A stretch of DNA of 44,028 nucleotides from an uncultured Clostridium sp. (GCA_946500615.1 CAMMWP010000013.1:1-44028), one strand, 5' to 3'; counted from the first letter of the stretch, positions 9,096-17,020 are shown. The notes: a model not told the origin generated them from the sequence alone. A program made the numbers and translations.

Positions 9096-9197
9096 ATAGG
9101 CATTCCTCCTTTTCTTTGTATTTTTTTCTTTTTGAAATTTTGATAGATCATTTGAAATTAAAAATTTGATTTAAAATTATAGAAAAAATGTAACTAG

Positions 9198-9226
9198 ATT
9201 ATAATTTCAATTTTGTATTTTGTCAA
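9198..9226 (-). promoter_or_regulatory. Perfect-consensus promoter of the TasA-like cluster
   Basis: Minus strand TTGACA (9221-9226), 17-base spacer, TATAAT (9198-9203). The 5' leader to the TTG start is about 95 bases. Confidence 0.75.
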
Positions 9227-9292
9227 TTCTTTATGTTATGTTTGTTTTGTTTTTCATCGCAATTTTCGACAAAATAAGTGTCTTTTCACTAG

Positions 9293-9321
9293 TTGACTTT
9301 TGACATATTCCTTTATATAAT
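9293..9321 (+). promoter_or_regulatory. Promoter of the plus-strand secreted protein
   Basis: TTGACT (9293-9298), 17-base spacer, TATAAT (9316-9321), about 70 bases before the TTG start at 9397. Confidence 0.7.
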
Positions 9322-9396
9322 GGTTATATTCATATTCAAATATTTTATTTCGTTTTATTTCCATTTTTATTGATATTCATGTAAAGGAGGTTTTTT

Positions 9397-10734
9397 TTGA
9401 ATAAAAAATTATGTATTTTATTTGTGCTATTTTTCATATTCCTTCCCTGTTTTTACTATATAAGTTTTTCCAAATATAGTTTTGACTATTCTTTTTGTGC
9501 TTCTAAAATCATGATTGACCAAAAACCTAAAATTGAAGTATTATCTGTTACAAATACAAACACAGGTTATGAAAAATATGCTAATCATACACATAAGATA
9601 ACTTTAACTGTAAAAATTACCGAAAAAAATATCACGACAAATCATTTCCATCGTGATTATATAAATGTTTTCGTTGGAGATTCTAAAGTTTCTTCCACAA
9701 TAGATATACACTTAGTCTCTAGTACTCATGAAGAACTTGTCTATTCTATGTCTATCTCAGACTTAACTTCTAATGGATATTTATCCATTTATTTTCCAGA
9801 AGGCATTATTGAAGACAGCTCTAGTCAAACAAATACTGCTCTACATTTTCATACAAATATTTTAATTGATAACATCTCTCCTCAAGCTTCTGGTCAAGAA
9901 ATTTCTATTGAAAATAACCAATCTAAATATGTCATCGATTGTGATGAAAACATCCGACCATTTGGCAATTGGGACCTCTCTAACAATAGGTCTCTATCTA
10001 AAATTTTTTCATCTCCTATTTATTACCCTATTTCGGTTACAGATTATGCGGGTAATGAAACAGAAGTATTTATCGATATTAAAAATGCTACCGATATTAT
10101 GCTATATTATGCTAATTATAATACATATAGATTTTCAAAATTTGATAGTAATGGACAAATCTCTGGTAAACAAGCAATTATTGATTCTACAAATTACAAA
10201 TCTGAAATGATTATTTTACATCTAGAAGGTGCTATTTCACAAGATGATTTACAAGCACGTGTATTTGATTATACTTACTGGGGGGAAAATACCCGTGCAG
10301 TTTGTGATTATTCTGAAATTGACTATTTCTATGGATATTCTCCTTCCCCTTCATCTTGGTATGATATGCATAGCCAAAATGTCATCCGATGCTTAGGAAA
10401 AATAAGTTTACAATTAGGAGGTCAAGGTCATAATATTGCAAATAATTCTTGCTCTGTTGCCTATAATCCAATTCCTAAAGAAATTGCTGATAAGAATCTT
10501 TATGGTCTTTCTGGAATTGCTTTAAATTTAAAAGATGTTAATGATTATTCTATTATATATCAACTCTATGTTCCTAATGTTGGTTGGTTAAAAGCTACTT
10601 CTGATGGTGAAGAAAGTACCTATTCACATGATAAACCTTTCAGCGCTATTCGAATTAATATTGTCCCTAAATCTGAAAAACAGTATATTTTAAAATATTG
10701 GAATCAATTTATTGGCACAAATACTATTTTTTAA
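9397..10734 (+). CDS. Secreted protein with Ig-like segment and C-terminal ChW-like repeat, function unknown
   Basis: 445 aa; TTG start with AAAGGAGG six bases upstream. The N-terminal ~22 residues are a signal peptide or anchor, followed by FSKYSFDYSFCASK, similar to the SKY segment after the signal of the TasA-like neighbour. Residues ~45-160 and 165-230 look like Ig-type beta domains, the second containing the VTDYAGNE motif common in bacterial Ig-like modules. The C-terminal part (about 360-440) resembles clostridial ChW repeats: YQLYVPNVGWLKATSDGEES followed by a FSAIRINI strand. It is one of only two plus-strand genes and diverges from the TasA-like cluster, suggesting a linked surface function. 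It overlaps the convergent TIGR04086 gene by 4 bases at their stop codons. Confidence 0.65.
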   Translation: MNKKLCILFVLFFIFLPCFYYISFSKYSFDYSFCASKIMIDQKPKIEVLSVTNTNTGYEKYANHTHKITLTVKITEKNITTNHFHRDYINVFVGDSKVSSTIDIHLVSSTHEELVYSMSISDLTSNGYLSIYFPEGIIEDSSSQTNTALHFHTNILIDNISPQASGQEISIENNQSKYVIDCDENIRPFGNWDLSNNRSLSKIFSSPIYYPISVTDYAGNETEVFIDIKNATDIMLYYANYNTYRFSKFDSNGQISGKQAIIDSTNYKSEMIILHLEGAISQDDLQARVFDYTYWGENTRAVCDYSEIDYFYGYSPSPSSWYDMHSQNVIRCLGKISLQLGGQGHNIANNSCSVAYNPIPKEIADKNLYGLSGIALNLKDVNDYSIIYQLYVPNVGWLKATSDGEESTYSHDKPFSAIRINIVPKSEKQYILKYWNQFIGTNTIF

Positions 10735-11141
10735 GTTTTGATATTAACACCAATGATTCCTCCCAGTATGCCAAATACAATTCCAATTGCTACCATGATT
10801 ATTGAAGAAATTGTTAAAGAAAAGTTTTCACTAAATACACTAGAAAATAAATATAATATGACAATATACATTCCTCCAATAATAGCTCCATTAATTAATC
10901 CATTCTTTTTTATTTTCATATTACTAATACTGCTTCCTATTAATATACTAATAGCTGCAACGATGATAATTGTTGGACTGATAATTGTTTCAGAGGTATC
11001 GGTATATGTCAAAATTAGTGACAATATAAATAAAAATATAAAGGTTGTTACAAATGCAATTCCTAATCCCTTTACTATATGTATGTAATTTCTTGAATTT
11101 ACTTGTTCCATTTTTTTCTTTATGATATCTTTAAATATCAT
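10731..11141 (-). CDS. TIGR04086-type four-helix membrane protein
   Basis: 136 aa with a short cytoplasmic basic start (KKKMEQVNSRN) and four hydrophobic segments at roughly 22-45, 55-72, 82-102 and 108-132. It ends in a small-residue helix (GIVFGILGGIIGV). Length and topology fit the TIGR04086/DUF3792 family found throughout Clostridia, whose function is unknown. ATG start with AGGAG 3-4 bases upstream. It is convergent with the plus-strand secreted-protein gene. Confidence 0.65.
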   Translation of the reverse strand: MIFKDIIKKKMEQVNSRNYIHIVKGLGIAFVTTFIFLFILSLILTYTDTSETIISPTIIIVAAISILIGSSISNMKIKKNGLINGAIIGGMYIVILYLFSSVFSENFSLTISSIIMVAIGIVFGILGGIIGVNIKT

Positions 11142-11182
11142 AGTCTCCTTTCTTTCTGATTTCCTTTTTAATGTATATTTAT

Positions 11183-11221
11183 AAAAAAAAGAAATAGAAC
11201 TCTATATATCTATTTCTTTTT
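11183..11221 (-). terminator. Strong intrinsic terminator overlapping the end of birA
   Basis: On the minus strand a perfect 13-bp stem, AAAAAGAAATAGA with TCTATTTCTTTTT (11186-11198 and 11209-11221), encloses a 10-base loop and runs into a T8 tract. The upstream arm lies in the last codons of birA and the loop contains its stop codon. Confidence 0.8.
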
Positions 11222-11774
11222 CTAAATTTTCTATAAAATTTATGATAATGTCTTCTCTTGAAAATTCTTTACCATATTCTTTTTTTAAGGATGTTGCTAT
11301 ATTTTCTGTTTCTTTTTGAAATTTCTCCTCATTGATATTACATCCTACACTGATTAACAAATAATTGATTTTCTCTGAAATGGTATTTACTTCTGTCAAA
11401 ATCCCACATATTTTTTTATGATGTAATAGTAAATCATTCGGTTCTTTTATCTCTAATTCAATTTGATACAAATGATATATTGCATTTTTCATACATTCTG
11501 CAATCTTCTTGGTTAGCCCTTCTAATTGTTTCATTTGACAGTTTGGCTTTAATATAATTGTCATTGCTATATTTTTATTCTTTCCTGTGTACCATGTTCG
11601 TCCTTTTGTGCCTATACCATTTGATTGTGCTTCTGCTAAGATGATTTTCCCACTATCGTTTTCTTGCAACGCCTTTTCTTTTGCATATGTATGTGTAGAA
11701 GCAATTTCCTTAAAATATTCTATTTTTTTTCCTAGATGTTTTGTTTTTGCATTTTGTATTTTCTCTAAATTCAT
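11202..11774 (-). CDS. birA: Biotin--[acetyl-CoA-carboxylase] ligase (catalytic domain only)
   Basis: Activates biotin with ATP and attaches it to carboxylase carrier lysines. The 190-aa protein lacks the N-terminal DNA-binding domain of regulatory BirA. Motifs: STHTYAKE near the N-terminus, the biotinyl-AMP loop in the form NGIGTKGRTW, and KICGILTE in the core. The frame opens at 11828, but the ATG at 11774 (MNLEKIQ) has AGGAG at good distance and gives the usual family start, so it is used. The longer start would add 18 residues. It follows the methyltransferase gene. Confidence 0.88.
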   Translation of the reverse strand: MNLEKIQNAKTKHLGKKIEYFKEIASTHTYAKEKALQENDSGKIILAEAQSNGIGTKGRTWYTGKNKNIAMTIILKPNCQMKQLEGLTKKIAECMKNAIYHLYQIELEIKEPNDLLLHHKKICGILTEVNTISEKINYLLISVGCNINEEKFQKETENIATSLKKEYGKEFSREDIIINFIENLEKEIDI

Positions 11775-11837
11775 TTTTTCTAAACTCCTAATTTCTATTG
11801 TTACTTTTTTAAAACATATACTAGCCATTTGTTGTTA

Positions 11838-12458
11838 TTATCTCCGGCCTTCTTTATGAAAACTATGAATTTGATATTTTGTTTTTGCTATAATCTCATT
11901 TAATTCTTCTTCACTAAAATATTTATAATAACGCTCCACACCCATATGGTATTCACTAGAAAAATCCACCCATTCTTCATCAACTTCTCTTGTTTCTCGA
12001 TTAATAGCATTAAATATAAATAGTCCGCCATTTTCAAGTGCGTCATATGTTTTTTGTAGGACTTTTAATACATCTTCTTTAGTAAAATGAACAAATACTC
12101 TCCAACAAAAAATACCATAGTATGTTTCTTTAAACTCATCTTTTAATACATTAAATTGAATTGTTTTTAATCCGTTTTCTTTTATTGCTTCAATAAAAGC
12201 TTTTGCATTGTCACTTGCTGTTACTTCATATCCTAAATTTTCAATATATTTTGCATTTGCTCCATTTCCTGCTCCAATTTCAAAAACTTTTGTTCCTTTA
12301 GGTAGTGAACCAATATTCATTCTGAGAAATTTTTCTAGTTTTTCACGTTTATGTCTAGCTTTTTCAAGATCAAGATTATCATGTTTGATACTATTTTCCA
12401 AATACATATTTGCTGTATTTTGATATACTTCAAGTGTTTTTTCATTTTCTATACTCAT
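11838..12458 (-). CDS. Class I SAM-dependent methyltransferase
   Basis: About 206 aa starting at 12458 (MSIENEKTLEVYQ), where AAGGGGG lies 9 bases upstream; the frame opens 15 codons earlier without a site. The SAM-binding glycine motif VFEIGAGNGANAKYI follows ~55 N-terminal residues, then the acidic strand end (VTASDN), and a post-motif segment FCWRVFVHFTKEDV typical of methyltransferase family 11. The substrate cannot be inferred. It may be co-transcribed with birA, 63 bases downstream of its stop. Confidence 0.8.
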   Translation of the reverse strand: MSIENEKTLEVYQNTANMYLENSIKHDNLDLEKARHKREKLEKFLRMNIGSLPKGTKVFEIGAGNGANAKYIENLGYEVTASDNAKAFIEAIKENGLKTIQFNVLKDEFKETYYGIFCWRVFVHFTKEDVLKVLQKTYDALENGGLFIFNAINRETREVDEEWVDFSSEYHMGVERYYKYFSEEELNEIIAKTKYQIHSFHKEGRR

Positions 12459-12526
12459 ATGATAAGCCCCCTTATAGATATTCTTTTTTATTATACCTAT
12501 CAATGATTTTTCATTTTAACCATATG

Positions 12527-13558
12527 TTAATTTTGGCAACAGTACTTTTCAATTAATTCTTTATATTGTTCAACTAATTCATATAAGCTTTCTGTTGTAA
12601 TAAATTCATTTACTTCATGTGCTGTTACTGGTCCTGTTCCTAAAATGATTCTATTATTTTTTAGAAAACTTGCTTCAGTTATAAAATTACATGTTTTATT
12701 AGAAATTTTACTTTTATTAAAAAATGCAGATAATCTATTTAATTCCTCTATTTTACATTTATACTTTTCTTTTAACATCTGTAATATTTCTATGATTTTT
12801 TCTTCGTTTTCTTCATCTGTAGTTCTAAAATCAACTAAAAACTCACATGAATCTGGGACTGAATTAATACTGCTACCACCCTTTATGATTCCAATGTTCA
12901 TAGTTGTATAAGGTATTTCAAAATTTGAGTTTATTTCTTGTTTTAAATGATTTTCATAAAAATTATTTAACTCATTTATAAAGGATACTGCCTTCATAAT
13001 TGCACTTTCGCCTTTTTGAGGTGTACTAGAGTGTGTCTTTATACCTTTAAAAGAAATTTTATATTCCATTAGACCCTTACTACCTACTATGATTTGATTA
13101 TTTGTAGGTTCTCCTATTATCATTGTGGTTGGAAAATTTTTTTCATAATTCACAACATCTTTAATCCCTAAAAAATTAATTTCTTCGTCATATGTAAAGT
13201 ATACTTTTATTCCTTTATTTCTATTTTTAAAGTCGATTTGAGATAATGCTGAAATCATTGCTGCAATTCCCGATTTCATATCACAAACCCCTAAGCCATA
13301 TATTCTATTTTCAACTTTTGTTAAATTGAATTTTTCGTATTTCCAACCGTCTGTAAATTCAACTGTATCTGTATGTCCTAAGAAACCTAATGGTGTTTCT
13401 TCCTTATTATACATTATCAAAAATTTATCCTTTTTTTCTGTTTTAAATCCTATTGCGTGTAATGTGTTTTCTATATAGTCTAAGATTTTTTTATTTTCTT
13501 TATCTTTAATCGTATTACATTCTACTAATCTTCCTAAAATTTCTTCAACATTGATCAT
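12527..13558 (-). CDS. M20 family zinc metallopeptidase (ArgE/DapE-like)
   Basis: 343 aa. Metal-ligand motifs are in order: GHTDTV (His62, Asp64), the shared ligand in CDMKSG (Asp93), the catalytic glutamates in DEE (125-126), and GEPT (Glu150). A dimerisation domain follows (about 165-275) with the GGSSINSVPDSCEF signature, and then the final metal His in the HEVNEF region near 315. These features place it in the ArgE/DapE/carboxypeptidase-G2 group, which removes acyl or aminoacyl groups from small substrates. Which substrate is uncertain. ATG start with GAGG upstream; 13 bases downstream of the GNAT gene. Confidence 0.88.
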   Translation of the reverse strand: MINVEEILGRLVECNTIKDKENKKILDYIENTLHAIGFKTEKKDKFLIMYNKEETPLGFLGHTDTVEFTDGWKYEKFNLTKVENRIYGLGVCDMKSGIAAMISALSQIDFKNRNKGIKVYFTYDEEINFLGIKDVVNYEKNFPTTMIIGEPTNNQIIVGSKGLMEYKISFKGIKTHSSTPQKGESAIMKAVSFINELNNFYENHLKQEINSNFEIPYTTMNIGIIKGGSSINSVPDSCEFLVDFRTTDEENEEKIIEILQMLKEKYKCKIEELNRLSAFFNKSKISNKTCNFITEASFLKNNRIILGTGPVTAHEVNEFITTESLYELVEQYKELIEKYCCQN

Positions 13559-13570
13559 TTTCTACCTCAA

Positions 13571-14152
13571 CTACATTTCTCTTCCTTTATTTTGGCTACT
13601 TTTTGCCATTTGTATTCCTTGCTTTAAAGCATGTCTGTCTAAATTTTCTAGGTCCATTTCTAAAAATATATTTTGCATCGTTTCCATTGTTCCATTCATT
13701 CTTTCTCTTTCGACGCTTTGATATGCATTTGGAATTTGTTTAAATCCTATTTTTAATGCTATTCCATAAGACATTGATCCTTCTTCTAAAGTTCTTAAAT
13801 ATAATGTTCTATATCCTAATGCTTTGGATTGCATAACTCCATATAACATGAGTTGGCTTCCAATTCCTTTTCTTCTATAAGCATCTAAAACAGCAATGTC
13901 TGCTAAATACATAACTTTTTCATCTTGGTATTTTACTGGTTGGTCAGACTTCGCTCCTCTTTCTAATGCTATTAAGCCAACACATTGATCGTCTCTATAT
14001 GCACCATACATATATCCTTTTTCTTGATATTCTTTGAAAATTTCTTCTAATTCTTCTTCTGTATATTTTTCATAATAAGGTGGTCCTGAAAATACATGAT
14101 ACACCTTTTTGAAGTCTTCTACGTTTGTAAGTTCTCTTATTCTTTTTTCCAT
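13571..14152 (-). CDS. GNAT family N-acetyltransferase under leader-peptide attenuation
   Basis: 193 aa with the acetyl-CoA pyrophosphate loop RRKGIG (93-98) after a beta-4 strand (VMYLADIAVLDAY), and a GYRTLYLRTLEEGS segment typical of GNAT folds that acetylate small amines. ATG start with GGAGG 7 bases upstream. It is the first gene after a regulatory leader at 14181-14384 carrying a consensus promoter, a 17-codon peptide and terminator/anti-terminator helices, so expression probably depends on ribosome stalling. Genes with such leaders are often antibiotic-modifying or ribosome-protecting, which makes an antibiotic substrate possible but unproven. The M20 peptidase follows closely. Confidence 0.85.
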   Translation of the reverse strand: MEKRIRELTNVEDFKKVYHVFSGPPYYEKYTEEELEEIFKEYQEKGYMYGAYRDDQCVGLIALERGAKSDQPVKYQDEKVMYLADIAVLDAYRRKGIGSQLMLYGVMQSKALGYRTLYLRTLEEGSMSYGIALKIGFKQIPNAYQSVERERMNGTMETMQNIFLEMDLENLDRHALKQGIQMAKSSQNKGREM

Positions 14153-14180
14153 ATGCTTCCTCCATTAAATATATTTTCTA

Positions 14181-14221
14181 TATAAAAAGACTATATATAG
14201 ATTTTTTCCTACATATAGTCT
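14181..14221 (-). terminator. Attenuator terminator upstream of the GNAT gene
   Basis: Minus-strand stem AGACTATATGTAG with CTATATATAGTCT (14209-14221 and 14188-14200), 13 bp with one G-U, an 8-base loop and TTTTTAT after it. It sits 29 bases before the GNAT start, so it is a leader terminator and not the end of an upstream gene. Confidence 0.8.
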
Positions 14222-14302
14222 TGGTATATCTTTGCTAAGTATTTTAAAACTATCGTAGGCACAGTATTTTTAGCCTGTACTTACGCATTTTTTAATGCAT
14301 AG

Positions 14303-14356
14303 TTACAAGCTCCTACGATGATGATGTAATTGTTTTAAAAATACTTCTAATTTCAT
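14303..14356 (-). CDS. 17-residue leader peptide MKLEVFLKQLHHHRRSL
   Basis: Begins at an ATG with GAGGA 6-7 bases upstream and ends with TAA. It starts about 22 bases after the predicted transcription start. The run of three His and two Arg codons (residues 11-15) lies exactly over one arm of the leader hairpin. This is the layout of attenuator peptides, which sense either shortage of a charged tRNA or an inhibitor that stalls the ribosome. The sequence does not decide between these. It resembles His-rich leaders only in having HHH; the downstream gene is not a histidine biosynthesis gene. Confidence 0.75.
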   Translation of the reverse strand: MKLEVFLKQLHHHRRSL

Positions 14357-14378
14357 AATTTTTCCTCTTTTCTTTAGT

Positions 14379-14407
14379 ATTATACCAAGATAGTAAGCAA
14401 ATGTCAA
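14379..14407 (-). promoter_or_regulatory. Perfect-consensus promoter of the GNAT attenuator transcript
   Basis: Minus strand TTGACA (14402-14407), exactly 17 bases, TATAAT (14379-14384). Confidence 0.85.
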
Positions 14408-14575
14408 TAGAATTATGTAAATTATTTTTTATCATCCAGTTATATACTGAACTGTAACTCTAATTATACAATTTATTTTTTTCTAATTTTCCTTGTTTAA
14501 CTAATTTAATTTTTACTTGTGCCTTCTTTTTCTATTTATCATAAATTGTTTATTTACTTTGTTATTTGTTTGACA
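14408..14575. other. AT-rich spacer with no recognisable gene
   Basis: Between the GNAT leader promoter and the tRNA terminator. No ORF with a ribosome site and no repeat copy was seen; there is only a weak imperfect palindrome around 14439-14460. Confidence 0.5.
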
Positions 14576-14619
14576 TTATAAAAAAATAACAACTCTCAAT
14601 TTTTTGAAAGTCGCTATTT
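14576..14619 (-). terminator. Intrinsic terminator of the tRNA-His/tRNA-Gln transcript
   Basis: On the minus strand AATAGCGACTTTCAA pairs with TTGAGAGTTGTTATT (one mismatch and one G-U) and runs into a T7 tract at 14580-14586. Confidence 0.75.
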
Positions 14620-14677
14620 TGCTTGGTTGGGTTTATTTGCCCAAATACGAACTCTTCTTGTTCGTATTATGCTTATT

Positions 14678-14752
14678 TGGCTGGGCTGGCTAGATTCGAA
14701 CTAGCGCATGCCAGAGTCAAAGTCTGGTGCCTTACCGCTTGGCTACAGCCCA
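14678..14752 (-). tRNA. tRNA-Gln (anticodon UUG)
   Basis: Cloverleaf on the minus strand with acceptor TGGGCTG/CAGCCCA, G discriminator and encoded CCA. Anticodon stem CCAGA/TCTGG encloses loop CTTTGAC, giving TTG for CAA codons. A hairpin (14645-14667, arms ATACGAAC/GTTCGTAT) follows its 3' end before the terminator. Confidence 0.95.
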
Positions 14753-14761
14753 ATATATATA

Positions 14762-14839
14762 TGGGGTGGAAGATGGGACTCGAACCCACGGTCTCCAGTG
14801 CCACAAACTGGCGCGTTAACCAACTACGCTACATCCACC
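14762..14839 (-). tRNA. tRNA-His (anticodon GUG)
   Basis: Minus-strand cloverleaf with the His-specific extra G(-1) opposite C73 and encoded CCA. Anticodon stem CCAGT/ACTGG encloses TTGTGGC, giving GTG. The acceptor stem has one U-U mismatch at the sixth pair (GTGGATG against CTTCCAC). It is first in a two-tRNA transcript, with tRNA-Gln 9 bases downstream. Confidence 0.95.
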
Positions 14840-14874
14840 ATAGTCATGTGCACCTTTTTATTAGCACATTACTT

Positions 14875-14904
14875 ATTTTAACCCATTTCACCCCATCTTG
14901 TCAA
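14875..14904 (-). promoter_or_regulatory. Promoter of the tRNA-His/tRNA-Gln pair
   Basis: Minus strand TTGACA (14899-14904), 18-base spacer, TAAAAT (14875-14880), about 35 bases before tRNA-His. Confidence 0.6.
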
Positions 14905-14988
14905 CCATTTTATGAATTTTTATTAGATTTTTTGCAAAGGACGGTTACAATTCAATCTTTCCAATTAGTATCTACAAAAATCTATTGA

Positions 14989-15783
14989 TTATTCAGGAAC
15001 TGATAAAGTACTTGGATCAATACCATATTGTTGATATAGCCATGCACTATAATTAAATGGTGTTAATGTTTCTGGTAATCCATAATCCACACCATTTGTT
15101 TCTACTCTTATTGATGTTATTTTTGGTGGATTCACTGGTGTACTTTCTTCAGTATTTCCTGTTGTTTCTGCATCATCAGCTACTTTAACCTCAACTTCTT
15201 CTATTTTATGTACAATATCCATTCCTTCTGTCACTTTACCAAAAGAAGTATACTGACCATTTAATCCTGTATTTTTAGCTGTCATAATAAAGAACTGTGA
15301 ACTCCCCGAATTATATGATTCTTCTGCTAAAGATGAAGAATAGCTGGTATAGTCAGATCTAGCCATTGCCACAACGCCTTCTTCAAATTGTAATTTATTA
15401 TCTACATTATTTGCTATAAATTCGCCTTTAATTGTATACTCTGTTCCGTCTCCATCATCTTTTAAATCACTTGTCGTTGCTACTCCTGTTCCATCTCCAT
15501 TTTTATCTCCACCTTGAATCATAAAATCCTTTACAATTCTGTGAAATGTTAATCCATCATAAAACCCTCTATTGGCTAATGCTATAAAATTTGCAACAGT
15601 CTCTGGTGCATATTCTGGATATAATTCTATTTTAATAGTTCCAAAATTTTCTACTTCCATAGTAGCAATAGGTCTTTTTACTTCCATTGTTGCATTTTTA
15701 TAATATCCATACCCTATCACACCTATTAAAGCAATTATTACAATTAATGCAACAATCCATAATATATTTTTAAATCTTTCCAT
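14989..15783 (-). CDS. Membrane-anchored cyclophilin-type peptidyl-prolyl cis-trans isomerase
   Basis: 264 aa. A single N-terminal hydrophobic segment (about 8-27) without a clear lipobox suggests an uncleaved anchor with the enzyme outside the membrane. The cyclophilin domain covers ~40-235, with the catalytic-loop signature FHRIVKDFMIQGGD, the QFFIMT strand and FGKVTEGMDIV. A short acidic insert rich in Thr and Glu (about 200-215) and a ~45-residue C-terminal tail follow. It probably assists folding of exported proteins. Start ATG with AGGAG 8 bases upstream. DisA lies upstream in the same direction, 22 bases away. Confidence 0.93.
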   Translation of the reverse strand: MERFKNILWIVALIVIIALIGVIGYGYYKNATMEVKRPIATMEVENFGTIKIELYPEYAPETVANFIALANRGFYDGLTFHRIVKDFMIQGGDKNGDGTGVATTSDLKDDGDGTEYTIKGEFIANNVDNKLQFEEGVVAMARSDYTSYSSSLAEESYNSGSSQFFIMTAKNTGLNGQYTSFGKVTEGMDIVHKIEEVEVKVADDAETTGNTEESTPVNPPKITSIRVETNGVDYGLPETLTPFNYSAWLYQQYGIDPSTLSVPE

Positions 15784-15805
15784 ATATACATTCTCCTTTT
15801 CTATT

Positions 15806-16879
15806 TTAAATCATATTATCAAAAACAAATTGTTCTTGCATTCTTTTTAATGACTGTTTAATTGTTCTTGCTCTTACTTCACCAATTCCATCTACTTCAT
15901 CCAAGCTTTCAATGTCTGCTGCCAATATATGTTGAAATGATTTAAATGCATCTACTAAATTTTCTACAATATTTGTTGGCATTCTTGGAACTTTACTTAA
16001 TATTCTATATCCTTTTGGATATACTGCTACTTCATCATAGTTGTCAAAATTTTCATACCCTAATAATTTTGCTATCGAAGATTCTTTGAGCAATTCTTCA
16101 TATTCTAATTCTTTTAATTCTTCTATCACTTCATTAGGCTCTTTTTTCTTTTTTACAATATAATCTTTTATAATTAAGCTTTCTTCTTTTTCCAATCCGC
16201 CAATTAATTCATCTAATTGCATTTTTACTAATCTTCCGTCATTTCCTAGTTCATAAATCTGTCTTTGTATTTCTTCTACAATTTGCATAACCATCTCTGC
16301 TCTTTGAATAGCAAGCACAACATTTTGTAATGTTACTATATCATTAAATTCATATTCATTCAATATATTTAGTTTATTGTCAAATACTTTTTTATATTTT
16401 TCTAGGGTTTGAATTGCTTGATTTGCTTTGTTTAATACTACATCTGTATCTTCTAATACATATCTGTCATTACCTTTAAACACAGTAATAATATTTCTTC
16501 TTTGTGAAATACTTATAACCAATTCTCCTGTCTGTTTTGCTGTCCTTTCGGCTGTTCTGTGCCTTGTTCCTGTTTCAGTTGTTTGAATTTCATGTTCTGG
16601 AATTAATTGAGCATTTGCATATAATATTTTTTTCATATCTCCACTTAGCACAATCGCTCCATCCATTTTCGCTAATTCATATAATTTTGATGAAGTATAA
16701 TCTTCATTGATGATAAATCCTCCATCAACAATTTCTTTTAATACTTCATTGTTATCTGTAATTAATAGCAACGCCCCTGTTTTTGCTCTCAAAATATTTT
16801 CTAACCCATCTCTTATTGGTGTTCCCGGAGCTATTAATTTTAAAACAGATGTAATATTATCTTCCTTTGGCTTTTTCAA
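15806..16879 (-). CDS. disA: DNA integrity scanning diadenylate cyclase DisA
   Basis: Makes c-di-AMP from two ATP and scans DNA, pausing at branched structures. 357 aa; TTG start behind AAGGAG. The N-terminal DAC domain carries the signature DGA (73-75) and RHR (106-108). A central helical linker (about 145-285) leads to C-terminal helix-hairpin-helix DNA-binding repeats, seen as DEVDGIGEVRARTIK near 325-340. The match to DisA is complete. radA is immediately upstream in the same direction, the usual disA-radA pairing; RadA is known to interact with DisA in Bacillus. Confidence 0.97.
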   Translation of the reverse strand: MKKPKEDNITSVLKLIAPGTPIRDGLENILRAKTGALLLITDNNEVLKEIVDGGFIINEDYTSSKLYELAKMDGAIVLSGDMKKILYANAQLIPEHEIQTTETGTRHRTAERTAKQTGELVISISQRRNIITVFKGNDRYVLEDTDVVLNKANQAIQTLEKYKKVFDNKLNILNEYEFNDIVTLQNVVLAIQRAEMVMQIVEEIQRQIYELGNDGRLVKMQLDELIGGLEKEESLIIKDYIVKKKKEPNEVIEELKELEYEELLKESSIAKLLGYENFDNYDEVAVYPKGYRILSKVPRMPTNIVENLVDAFKSFQHILAADIESLDEVDGIGEVRARTIKQSLKRMQEQFVFDNMI

Positions 16880-17020
16880 AATTTATCTCCTTTCTCCCCC
16901 TTTTTATCGTGAACTTTTATATATTCTTAAAAATTCCTTTCTTTTGAAAATAAAACACATTTATTTTCACATTGAACTTGCGTAACTTAAAGTTTCATAT
17001 TGTTTCCTTAAGTTCAAAGC

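Larger units (their letters stand above)
9096..9396. promoter_or_regulatory. Divergent intergenic region with two back-to-back promoters
   Basis: This 301-base gap separates the minus-strand TasA-like cluster from the plus-strand secreted-protein gene. It holds one consensus promoter for each direction (9198-9226 minus and 9293-9321 plus) with about 66 bases between their -35 boxes. Nothing else coding is seen. Confidence 0.65.
14181..14378 (-). promoter_or_regulatory. Ribosome-mediated transcription attenuator leader of the GNAT gene
   Basis: The transcript can fold two ways. In the first, the leader-ORF arms AAGTATTTTTAAAAC (14332-14346) and ATCGTAGG (14312-14319) pair with GTTTTAAAATACTT (14237-14250) and CCTACGAT (14252-14259). 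An AGCTTGTA/TACAGGCT stem and a small GCATT hairpin lie inside, and the downstream terminator is then free to form. In the second, CCTACGATAGTTTT (14246-14259) pairs with the 5' arm of the terminator (14208-14222, containing ACTATATGTAGG) and prevents termination. The ATCGTAGG arm lies in codons 13-15 of the leader peptide, so a ribosome stalled on the HHHRR codons would favour read-through. Pairings were worked out by hand. Confidence 0.75.

Noticed and set aside
14181..14384. Metabolite riboswitch or T-box in front of the GNAT gene
   Set aside because: No motif of a known riboswitch or T-box (such as AGGGTGG) was seen, and the translated peptide overlapping the hairpin explains the structure better.
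14623..14988. 121-aa plus-strand frame across the tRNA genes
   Set aside because: It runs antisense through two tRNAs and has no ribosome site; it is a chance frame.
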